Shown here one piece after another: positions 1 through 7,536 of a stretch of DNA of 64,000 nucleotides (position 1 is the first letter of the stretch; every line of letters starts with the position of its first letter). The notes under the pieces are model-generated. The model had not been told where the DNA came from and made no database searches. It saw only the letters and a program-made list of their open reading frames with translations. The translations under genes and the position numbers were made by a program. Source of the stretch: Methanoregula sp. PtaU1.Bin051 (GTDB taxonomy: Archaea > Halobacteriota > Methanomicrobia > Methanomicrobiales > Methanospirillaceae). The stretch covers positions 1-64,000 of the forward strand of contig MVRE01000022.1 in the NCBI GenBank assembly GCA_002067895.1. The letters are read 5' to 3'.

Positions 1-31
1 GTGATCCTCTATAACCTCTCAAGAATGATCT

Positions 32-699
32 CTACTTTGTCATTTCTGGTTCTTGTTGAGGAATTCTACAGAGCCAAATCTGCCATAATATTACGGAATT
101 TCCCTTTACTTTAATTGGTACCGGGATTGGAGGAACAGGCATGGGATCTGCAATTGCAACAGTCAATAATGGAATGGAGGATTGTGGAATACATATATCC
201 ATTGTTCCATCACTGTTTGTATAATAGAGATATTCTTGATATAACACCTGATGTAGCACTCCAGTAAATATTGGCCCAGAGAATGCCGTTAAAACGCCAG
301 CATCTATTAATAAATTAGAGACTACATTCACACAGATTCCCTCCAATGTCCAGAGGATGTTTGTATCTTGAGTTCCAAGATGAACCTGAAGACATTCCGA
401 ATCAAAATACCAAAATGAATCTGTTCCTCCTCCGAATCCTAACTTCCAAACACATTGAGCTTCTGTTGAACCGTTGGCGTTAGTCGCAACTGCTCGGATT
501 GTGTGACTTCCAACTGATCCGGGACCTGTTGTGAAAGATGCTGTCGTTCCAGAAAATGTGCCTACCAATAATCCATCAAAATAAAAAAAATTGTAGCGTA
601 CTGATTCACGGTTGCTGTGAAGGTCTGTGATGTTCCTACAGGATCGTATCCGTGACAACTAATATTGATAACCGGCGGACTCGGCGGCGGGCTTCCCAT
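32..699 (-). pseudogene. PKD/Ig-like repeat protein, frameshifted
   Basis: A protein of about 222 residues read in two frames. The start ATG at 699 has a strong ribosome site (GGAGGTGA) and lies 2 nt after the stop of the upstream gene, so the two are probably co-translated. The first frame gives a proline-rich start and a beta-rich stretch with SQTFTATVNQYATI. The second continues with FDGLLVGTFSGTTASFTTG and GSHTIRAVATNANG, as in PKD or Ig-like folds. The frames meet at a run of eight A (T on the coding strand) at 583-590, where a -1 shift restores one reading frame. No signal peptide or membrane segment is visible. The C-terminal half is not recognised. The break may be a sequencing error, decay or slippage. 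Confidence 0.5.
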
Positions 700-701
700 C
701 T

Positions 702-1755
702 TCAGTTCACCTCCAGGTAACCATCGCGGATGAGATATTGCGGGAGCACCCAACCGTCACAGAATACTATGTTTCCGTTTCTCCAGACAGGCTCGTCAAC
801 GGAGTATTCCTGACGGACCCAATAGCGATTATTATATCCTGAATATGGCTCGCCTTCCGGAACGAGCGGGGTTCCCGGCTTCTGTTCCTTTATCCGGGAA
901 ACCAGTGTCGGATAATCCCCCGAGAAGGGGATTAGGTGATCCTTCTTTTTTATATCGACAAGAACCGATTGTTGGTAACAGACAGCCCTACATTCCGCAG
1001 GGATTTTTTGTAATTTTAAGGATTCGGATCCGCAGATCCCGATTATGGCAAGACCCTGTTTTTGTTTTCTGAGCGCATCAGCAAACCTCGCATAGTCAAA
1101 CCGGAACCAGTGGAGTGCTGGGAATATATCCCAGTATTCTGCAGGAAAAGCGCCGACGGCAATGACCTTTTTATCACTTTTAGGAAAAGACATTTTCGGC
1201 TGGATTTTTTCGACCGCCAGATCCCTCTCGTGATGAAGCTGTTTATTGATATCAACGCAGGGCTGATCCAATGCTTCCGGGTTTTTTGTATAAACCGGTT
1301 GGATATTCCTGTTGCGGACATGATCCCACAGGCCCATCAAGTCTTGAGATGGGCCAATACCACTTCGGACTTTTGCCCATAATTGCCGGTAATAACAGGA
1401 TACGTAATCTTTCCAATGCTCTTTTGCTTCGTATGAAATGACCTCGTTCACATTCTCAAACAGATCGACATAGGTCGCACCGAACGGTGAGTAGGCCATT
1501 GTGAGTTCAATAATATAGGCATCGTATCCCTTGGGAACCCACTGTTCAAAAGTGCTTTGCTTCTGGGTCGCCTCAAGGAGGAATTGTGTAATGGTGGCAG
1601 TTACTGAAAAGGTAATGGTGGACATCGTTTTTTCCTTTATTATTTTGGAGGCATGCAACGCGTTTGCCTTCTTCGCGCAACTTCTTCTCAAGCAGCAATA
1701 CCGTTGTGGTCTTTCCTTGATCGGGAATTGATGCAAAAACATATAGGTCGGCCAT
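702..1755 (-). pseudogene. P-loop (MinD/CbiA-like) ATPase-like protein, frameshifted
   Basis: The N-terminus (ATG at 1755, preceded by GAGGAAT) reads MADLYVFASIPDQGKTTTVLLLEKK, a Walker A-like loop as in the deviant-Walker MinD/CbiA/NifH class. That frame stops at a TGA at 1573-1575. The +1 frame continues directly as LEATQKQSTFEQWVPKGYDAYIIELTMAYSPFG and runs to 702. The span is 1054 nt, one base more than a whole number of codons, which fits one inserted base near 1577. The C-terminal half has a second alpha/beta part (VIAVGAFPAEYWDIFPAL) followed by an aromatic-rich tail. The role is unknown. The slip site CCT-TGA recalls programmed +1 shifts, but an indel is simpler. Confidence 0.55.
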
Positions 1756-1912
1756 AAATATTCCTCTTTTCAGTATGATCATTTTTATAGATCTAATTAT
1801 AAAGTGTTGTTGGTTAGAAAGATGGTAGGATTTTTTATGAAAATTCTTTTCTGAAAAGTTACGATGTCATACCCTTGACGATCACCAAATCACGATTGCA
1901 TCTTGAGCTCAT
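1756..1912. other. Divergent AT-rich intergenic region
   Basis: AT-rich spacer between the minus-strand P-loop gene and the plus-strand membrane protein. It probably holds both promoters (TTATAAAG-like sequence near 1798-1805), but no operator or repeat stands out. Confidence 0.4.
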
Positions 1913-2182
1913 ATGAGGATTTTTAATTGGGGGAAACAATCCAAGTGTGATCCATTCTTTATCACCGGCCTTCTCTGCACCGCGCTCACGCTGCCGTACT
2001 TATGGTTCGTGCTGCCGCCGTTTGTCGATGCGGCATATTATCTGCTGATTGGGGAGGGACTTCTCATTATCGTGGAAGTGATTCTTCTCAGGCCCCTGCT
2101 TGAGATGGGCCTGAAAGAATCAGCGGTATGTTCTTTGATCATGAACACAGTCTCATTCTGGCTGGGCTGGTTCCTGCTCTGA
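1913..2182 (+). CDS. Small integral membrane protein of unknown function
   Basis: An 89-residue protein with about three hydrophobic segments (roughly residues 15-33, 38-60 and 68-88) after a short basic start (MRIFNWGKQSKCD). It resembles no family I can name. The ATG at 1913 follows an AT-rich region with no clear ribosome site, so the mRNA may have a short leader. It stands alone, divergent from the P-loop gene. The stop at 2180-2182 is followed by a small hairpin (AGCCC/GGGCT near 2265-2280) that could help termination. Confidence 0.6.
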   Translation: MRIFNWGKQSKCDPFFITGLLCTALTLPYLWFVLPPFVDAAYYLLIGEGLLIIVEVILLRPLLEMGLKESAVCSLIMNTVSFWLGWFLL

Positions 2183-2482
2183 AGATGCCGGCGTGCCCGA
2201 ACCCCTCTCCTGCAATCACCAGCGTTTTGAATCTGGACCTCATTATAGAGCTTAATTTTATAAGAGCCCCATATCGGGCTTTAGACGGCATTTATGGGCC
2301 TTAGACGATATGCAGGAAGTCCCGTTTTCAGGTCATGCTGCAGGCCTGCTATATTGCAGGTTTAAAATGTTTTTAAATCTCCAGAACTGGAAAATATTCG
2401 GTTTTATCCGTTTTCTCCGTGGGTGTGGACACCATTTCCCGTGGAAGCCAAACGGACATGCCAATCCGGGCCTTTTACGGGC
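2183..2482. other. Intergenic stretch with a short direct repeat
   Basis: No convincing gene. Two near-copies of GGGC(T/C)TTAGACG begin at 2276 and 2296. The first overlaps a hairpin with arms AGCCC and GGGCT, and a second small hairpin (CCTGC/GCAGG) lies near 2347-2362. They may be transcript ends of the flanking genes or a small RNA. Confidence 0.35.
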
Positions 2483-2929
2483 TTATTTTTCCTCATCCCC
2501 CATAAGGTCGGTACGGGAGAACTCTATCTGGTAGGGGGCCTTCTTCCAGTACGCCTCCCGGTAATGCTTATTCCGGTATCCTTCGAATGTGTTCTCCTCG
2601 ATCTCGGCAGTTGTATCAGGCAGGACGTAAAACCGCCGCCATGCACGTTCGTTCTGCGTCCGTAACCAGAGCTCGCGGACAACGTGAGGCGGGAGCGGGA
2701 GGGAGCGCAGCCCGTCAACATCTTCAGGGAATTTCTTCTCGATGATCACGTTGTCGTCAACCGCGTACCGCACTTTCTTCAGCCGGACGGCAACGATGGT
2801 CTCCTTCAGGAACATGAATGCATCGAACGGCAGGGCCGCAACGGTATTCGGTACCCAGTGATATCCCATCTTCTCCGCGCAGCGCTGCGCCTCCTCCGCG
2901 ATTGTTGCCGATGGTTTTTTTCCACGCAT
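2483..2929 (-). CDS. Conserved hypothetical protein, possible nuclease-like fold
   Basis: A 148-residue soluble protein with no signal peptide. An N-terminal helix (IAEEAQRCAEKMGYHWVP) is followed by a short beta-hairpin region (PFDAFMFLKETIVAVRLKKVRY), charged strands and a basic, aromatic C-terminal part (EGYRNKHYREAYWKKAPYQ). The helix plus D...hydrophobic strand pattern recalls PD-(D/E)XK endonuclease-like proteins, but the canonical E-x-K is not intact, so this is only a suggestion. It lies 107 bp downstream of cbiC on the same strand and could be the end of that transcript. I do not recognise a named family. Confidence 0.6.
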   Translation of the reverse strand: MRGKKPSATIAEEAQRCAEKMGYHWVPNTVAALPFDAFMFLKETIVAVRLKKVRYAVDDNVIIEKKFPEDVDGLRSLPLPPHVVRELWLRTQNERAWRRFYVLPDTTAEIEENTFEGYRNKHYREAYWKKAPYQIEFSRTDLMGDEEK

Positions 2930-3036
2930 GCATGAATCACTCTGCTGCTTTTCAGTTTTTTTGAAAAAAATTTGCGTGAAAAAAGAATGCTGGATCTGGA
3001 GATACGCTTATTGTTTACACTCTGGCTGAAACCGGA

Positions 3037-3729
3037 TCAGTATCCCGCCGGAACATCATGAGGCGGTTTCTTCTCAACAAACATCGTGATGCACTCATTC
3101 ATCGCCGCCACCGCAACCGGCGTCCCGCCCCGCGTCCCCTCATTCGAGATCGAGGGCACATCAAGGCGCCGCAGCGCTTCCTTGGACTCCGCCGCGTTCA
3201 CGAACCCGACCGGTGTTCCGATGATCACAGCCGGCCGGATTCCTTCCTCCACGAGCCGGCATACCGAGAGGAGCGATGACGGAGCGTTCCCGATGATGAC
3301 AATCGACCCGTTGAGCTCCCTCCTGAGCGCAAGGAACCCGGCAGACGTCCGCGTAATCCCCTGCTCCTTTGCCATCTCCTGCCCGTAGTCCAGCACGCAG
3401 GTGATCGGACAGGCATGCCCTTTCTTCTGGATCCCGAGAGTCACCATCCGGATATCAGTGAAGATGGGAACATTGCGGGCAAGCGCTGCAAGCATTGCCG
3501 GTACCGGGTCGTTACGGAACCGCAGGAGCGGGGCCATGGCAAAGTCGCCGACCGCGATCGAGCAGCGCTGCCGGATGCGGTCCTCCGGCGTCTCGTTACT
3601 CAGCGCAGCCCAAGCCAGCGTCCGCGATTTTCTCGATATTTCATATGCCTCTTTAGTGACTGCACCAAGATCGATATATGTCCTTCGTGCATTATCCCCG
3701 CATGGTATTGCTTCTTCTGACATCATCAT
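3037..3729 (-). CDS. cbiC: Cobalt-precorrin-8 methylmutase (CbiC)
   Basis: Moves the methyl group from C-11 to C-12 of cobalt-precorrin-8 to give cobyrinate, late in ring contraction of the anaerobic B12 pathway. About 230 residues, the usual family length. Typical stretches are RCSIAVGDFAMAPLLRF, a middle strand PIFTDIRMV and the C-terminal half VIIGTPVGFVNAAESKEAL with NEGTRGGTPVAVAAMN. Three consecutive ATG codons (3729, 3726, 3723) could each be the start; a TTG at 3732 is less likely. It follows cbiF by about 40 bp on the same strand, so the two are probably co-transcribed. Methanogens need corrinoid for methyl-transfer reactions. Confidence 0.93.
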   Translation of the reverse strand: MMMSEEAIPCGDNARRTYIDLGAVTKEAYEISRKSRTLAWAALSNETPEDRIRQRCSIAVGDFAMAPLLRFRNDPVPAMLAALARNVPIFTDIRMVTLGIQKKGHACPITCVLDYGQEMAKEQGITRTSAGFLALRRELNGSIVIIGNAPSSLLSVCRLVEEGIRPAVIIGTPVGFVNAAESKEALRRLDVPSISNEGTRGGTPVAVAAMNECITMFVEKKPPHDVPAGY

Positions 3730-3768
3730 CAACCGCCGGATCCAGCTGCCTTCCCTTCAGTTCTCCTC

Positions 3769-4488
3769 TCACGAGTACAGGTGCGATCGGACGGATCCCC
3801 GGTGCTGCGGGTCAACGGCCCCTCCCATGATCAGCAGAGCTGTCCGCTCAATGCCGGCATCCCTGGCCTGCCGGGCAATGGTTGCAACCGTCCCGTGGAT
3901 ACAGATCTCGTCTTTCCATGTTGCACGGTATACCAGCGCTGCAGGGGTATCGGGCGGATACTCAACGGTGCTGGCAATCTCGTCTAGATGGCCAGCCCCG
4001 AGAAAGACTGCTATGGTTCCTTTGAGGCGGGAAAATTCCCGGATCTGGTCCTTTTCAAGGGTCTTTCCTGCCGGGCGGGTTATGATGACGGAGTCCGAAA
4101 CGCCTTTCGGCGTCAGTTCCGATCGGAGCGATGCGGCAGCACCGAAGAGCGAGGAGACCCCCGGCACGATCTCGACATCTATTCCGTGTTTCTCAAGCTC
4201 GACCATCTGCTCGGTGATCGCCCCGTAAAGGGAAGGGTCTCCGGAGTGCAGCCGGACAACGTTCTTTCCTGCGTTGGCATGATGTACCATCAGGGAAACC
4301 TGATCATCGAGTTTCATTCCCCAGCTGTCCCTCTTGATTGGGGCGCGGGAACGTCCGACAAGCTCCGGGTTGACGAGGGATCCGGCATAGAGGAGGACGT
4401 CCGCTTCCTCAAGAAGGCGCTGGCCTTTGACAGTGATAAGATCCGGGTCCCCGCATCCGGCACCTACGAAAAAGATTCTTGGCATCAT
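3769..4488 (-). CDS. cbiF: Cobalt-precorrin-4 C11-methyltransferase (CbiF)
   Basis: Transfers a methyl group from S-adenosylmethionine to C-11 of cobalt-precorrin-4. The 239-residue protein has the tetrapyrrole methylase fold: IFFVGAGCGDPDLITVKG near the N-terminus, the LHSGDPSLYGAITEQM loop around residue 80, VPGVSSLFGAAA around 108, and TLAVFLG-type and ALVYRATWKDE motifs further on. The substrate assignment rests on close similarity to CbiF/CobM rather than other methylases. ATG codons at 4488 and 4485 are both possible starts. It lies between the BtuF-like gene (150 bp upstream) and cbiC (about 40 bp downstream) in a minus-strand corrinoid cluster. Confidence 0.93.
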   Translation of the reverse strand: MMPRIFFVGAGCGDPDLITVKGQRLLEEADVLLYAGSLVNPELVGRSRAPIKRDSWGMKLDDQVSLMVHHANAGKNVVRLHSGDPSLYGAITEQMVELEKHGIDVEIVPGVSSLFGAAASLRSELTPKGVSDSVIITRPAGKTLEKDQIREFSRLKGTIAVFLGAGHLDEIASTVEYPPDTPAALVYRATWKDEICIHGTVATIARQARDAGIERTALLIMGGAVDPQHRGSVRSHLYS

Positions 4489-4638
4489 GGATCACCGGGC
4501 GCGGAGATGAGAAGAGCAGTCATCCGGTTATCGATTGGCGGTTCATATGTCGGGGCTATCGTTCCCCCGTTGTTACAGATTCTGGTGGGCATCTCTGTTC
4601 ACCTTGCAGTAGTAAGTCATCTTGTCATGATCCCGTTG

Positions 4639-5754
4639 TTACGGGTAGATCACGGTTGTGGTATTCGTCCCGCTCACGTAGCGGTTGTTATAGTCGATGA
4701 GCATGGTGCGGGGGTGCAGGTCCCGGAATTCCGCGGGGTGCAGGAGCTGGGCGATCCAGACGAGACCGATGTATGCACGCGGCCCGTACTGAAGCTCGTT
4801 CGAGAGGATATAGATCCGGTTCTCCTTTACGGCGGGAATACCGCTCCATCCCTGCCGGCTCTTCAGCGAATCGGCAATTGCCGGAAACGGCTGCGTGTTG
4901 GTTGAAGCGACCACTTTCAGGACGTAATCGGGCTGCCGGGAAACGACCCATTCCGTGCTCACCTTGGCAGAGTACGCCGAGATATCACCGGCGATATTCT
5001 TCCCGCCGGCAAGGGCGAGCATCTCATCGGATCCCGATCCTTTCGCCGCTGCGGTATATTCCGTATACGATTCGAAATACACATCTGGATACGCTTCTTC
5101 CGGGATCTTTTTCACGCGGCTGCGCACGGTCTCGATGGTGTCCTCGACCATCCGGGCATAGGTTTCCGCAGCGTTCAGACGGCCTGTCAGCTTCCCGAGG
5201 GCCCGCGCATCGCTTGCGAGCGTGGATAACCGGTAACAGTCAAGGTATATGATCGTGATGTTGGACCGGACAAACATATCCAGATTTTTTGGTTTGTAGC
5301 TGGAGTAGGAGATGACGAGATCCGGATGCAGGCTGATAATCTTCTCGACATCGGGTGTCTGCCAGTTCCCGATATCCTCTGCATGAGGGATCTTGTCGAA
5401 AAGGTACGGGATACTGATGGTGGAGTCAGTCACCCCGACAATCCTGTCACCGGCACCAAGGGCAATGACCATCTCGGCCGCGTTCGCATTTGCAACAATA
5501 ATGCGCCGAGGATTGCAGGGGACGGTTGCAGTACTCCCGTCCGTCTGGGTGATCGTGATCATGCAACCGGGTGTTACCGGTGGTGACGGGGAGTATTTTG
5601 GTTCAGCAGCGATCCCGGTAGAGGTTGGCGTAACCGCAGGCAACCCCTCATGGACAGCGTCATCAGTACCGGTTTTTTCCATCATCCATGCTGCAGACAA
5701 TGCCGCCGCAAAACAGACGAGAATCACAATGAGTGCAGATACGGTCTTAACCAT
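4639..5754 (-). CDS. BtuF/FepB-type ABC transporter substrate-binding protein
   Basis: The 371-residue extracytoplasmic receptor begins with a hydrophobic signal or anchor (residues 4-24) and a Pro/Thr-rich linker. The ligand-binding domain starts with a beta-hairpin (MITITQTDGSTATVPCNPRRIIV) and has the two-lobed helical-hinge fold of the BtuF family (GAGDRIVGVTD; PDVEKIISLHPDLVISYSS). There is no lipobox, so it is probably held by the N-terminal helix. Cobalamin, corrinoid or a metal chelate is likely given cbiF/cbiC next door and the btuCD-like permease and ATPase at 13.7-15.6 kb, but the ligand cannot be read from sequence. An iron-siderophore role is the alternative. Confidence 0.85.
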   Translation of the reverse strand: MVKTVSALIVILVCFAAALSAAWMMEKTGTDDAVHEGLPAVTPTSTGIAAEPKYSPSPPVTPGCMITITQTDGSTATVPCNPRRIIVANANAAEMVIALGAGDRIVGVTDSTISIPYLFDKIPHAEDIGNWQTPDVEKIISLHPDLVISYSSYKPKNLDMFVRSNITIIYLDCYRLSTLASDARALGKLTGRLNAAETYARMVEDTIETVRSRVKKIPEEAYPDVYFESYTEYTAAAKGSGSDEMLALAGGKNIAGDISAYSAKVSTEWVVSRQPDYVLKVVASTNTQPFPAIADSLKSRQGWSGIPAVKENRIYILSNELQYGPRAYIGLVWIAQLLHPAEFRDLHPRTMLIDYNNRYVSGTNTTTVIYP

Positions 5755-5826
5755 GATGGTTCTCCTTCTGGATTCCGCTGTATATCCGCAGGGATGATGC
5801 GGCGGGCAGAATAGTTCTCCTTCCGG

Positions 5827-6552
5827 TCATATGGTCACCTTCCTGAACACCTGCATGCAAATCGCCAGTACGATTGCCGTAAGTACAAGCAGCACCAGGA
5901 TCGGGAGAGCGGGGAATACGCCTGCTGTCACATCCCGCACCGCATCGATTGCGAAACTGAGCGGGTTGACACGGGCTATTGCTGCGAGCCAAGCCGGCAT
6001 AACATCGTAGGGCATAAGGGCACTTGAAGTAAAGAAGAGCGGCATCGAGATCATGGTATTGAATGCAGAGTAGGAATCATGGTCATCGAGATAGAGTGCG
6101 ATCGTTGTCGCGAATGCAGAGATGAGCATGCCGAAGAGGAAGAGGACGAGGTACGTAAGGCCGTACTGAACCGGGCTGATCAGGGTGGCCCCGATGAGAA
6201 GTGCGACCACGAGGATGATTGTTGCCTGGATAAGGCCGCGTCCGGTGATGAAGAGGATCTTTCCGATAAGGATGCTGGCGCGGGGCGTGGGGAGGGCGAG
6301 GAACTTGTTCAGGAAACCCAGTATCTTGTCAAACATCAGAAGCGCTCCTCCGGAGAGCCCGGCAGAGAGCATGGTCATGACCAGTATTCCTGGCGTAATG
6401 AAGTCAAGGTAGTTGCCGGTAAATTTTACCGGGAGTGCGAGACCCACGAAAATCAGCCATGCAGCAGGCATTACAAGAGATGAGAATACCGCCACTTTTC
6501 CCCGGGTCCATTTCAGGAAATCCCGGTGTATGTACGTAATGATGCCTCTCAT
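5827..6552 (-). CDS. ABC-2 type exporter permease
   Basis: A 241-residue membrane protein with six predicted hydrophobic segments and the ABC-2 signature region near the C-terminus (MPLFFTSSALMPYDVMPAWLAAIARVNP followed by a final helix). It pairs with the ATPase encoded just upstream: the ATPase stop and permease start overlap by 4 bp (ATGA type), so the pair is translated together. Members of this family export drugs, lipids or polysaccharides. The position directly after cobN is suggestive of an export or metal-handling role, but nothing here identifies the substrate. Confidence 0.88.
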   Translation of the reverse strand: MRGIITYIHRDFLKWTRGKVAVFSSLVMPAAWLIFVGLALPVKFTGNYLDFITPGILVMTMLSAGLSGGALLMFDKILGFLNKFLALPTPRASILIGKILFITGRGLIQATIILVVALLIGATLISPVQYGLTYLVLFLFGMLISAFATTIALYLDDHDSYSAFNTMISMPLFFTSSALMPYDVMPAWLAAIARVNPLSFAIDAVRDVTAGVFPALPILVLLVLTAIVLAICMQVFRKVTI

Positions 6553-7505
6553 TTTCTCCTCCGCAGCATAATCCGGAACTTGGCATCCGAGAAACCATGC
6601 GGCTCCTGCTGCTGGCCGACTGCCTGCAGGAAAACATCGTCAAGGGTGGGTTCGTGCAGCGACATTGCCCGAACGTTCGTGCCGGAACGGCTGAGCGCGT
6701 CGGCAATGGCCGGAAGCGCTTCCCTTCCGTTCTCGGCCGTAAACGTGACCTCGGCGCCGCTCCGCCCGATAAGGACGACCCCTTCAAGACCTGGTGGCGT
6801 ACAGTCTCCATCGACCCGTACCGTGATAACGTCCTTCATCAGTCTCGCCTTCAGTTCCATGGGGGGCCCGAGTGCGGCAATCCTCCCGTTGTTGATAATT
6901 CCCACACGGTCGCAGAACTGGTCGGCCTCGTCCATGTAATGGGTAGTGACAAAGATTGTCATGCCCTTTTTTCTCAACGCCCGGATGTGCTCCCAGATCT
7001 TTTTCCGTGCGGCAACATCCAGTCCGATGGTCGGCTCGTCAAGGAAGAGAACCGATGGTTCATGGACAAGGGCCTGCGCCAGCTCCAAGCGCCGGCGCAT
7101 GCCGCCTGAATACGTCCTGATGAGATCATCAGCACGATCGCCAAGCTCCATGATGCCGAGCACCTCGTCTACACGCTCCCTGGCATGAGGAACACCGTAA
7201 AGATCGGCGAAAAACCTGACGTTTTCCCGCCCGGTCAGCTTGATGTCCACCGCCATATCCTGCGGGACATAGCTGATCCGGCTCCTGACCTCCTCGGCGT
7301 GCGTAACGATATCATAACCGCAGACCAAAGCACTGCCCTCCGAGGGATGCAGCAGCGTGGTGAGCATCAGGACTGACGTCGTCTTGCCGGATCCGTTCGG
7401 GCCGACAAGAGCGAATATTTCGTTGTTGATCGAGAGTTCCAGATGGTTGACGGCACAGAGATCGCCGTAATATTTTGTCAGGTTGTCAGTCTCAATAGCA
7501 TTCAT
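6549..7505 (-). CDS. ABC-2 exporter ATP-binding protein (DrrA/CcmA-like)
   Basis: A 318-residue ATPase with Walker A (GPNGSGKTTS), Q-loop (SYVPQD), signature (YSGGMRRRLELAQAL), Walker B (VLFLDEPTIGLD) and H-loop (VTTHYMDEADQF). The C-terminal extension after residue 230 is typical of DrrA-like exporter ATPases. I place the start at ATG 7505, because residues before it (MISSLRK...) look like read-through of cobN's other frame, and GAGAAGGT precedes this ATG. It begins 31 bp after the cobN stop and overlaps the permease by 4 bp. Substrate unknown. Confidence 0.9.
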   Translation of the reverse strand: MNAIETDNLTKYYGDLCAVNHLELSINNEIFALVGPNGSGKTTSVLMLTTLLHPSEGSALVCGYDIVTHAEEVRSRISYVPQDMAVDIKLTGRENVRFFADLYGVPHARERVDEVLGIMELGDRADDLIRTYSGGMRRRLELAQALVHEPSVLFLDEPTIGLDVAARKKIWEHIRALRKKGMTIFVTTHYMDEADQFCDRVGIINNGRIAALGPPMELKARLMKDVITVRVDGDCTPPGLEGVVLIGRSGAEVTFTAENGREALPAIADALSRSGTNVRAMSLHEPTLDDVFLQAVGQQQEPHGFSDAKFRIMLRRRK

Positions 7506-7536
7506 GACCTTCTCACCAGATACTTCCCCTGTCAGG

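Noticed and set aside
2310-2665. Short plus-strand frames
   Set aside because: They overlap the 148-residue minus-strand gene, which has better protein-like character.
3988-4905. 305-codon plus-strand frame
   Set aside because: Antisense to cbiF and the BtuF-like gene, which have clear family motifs.
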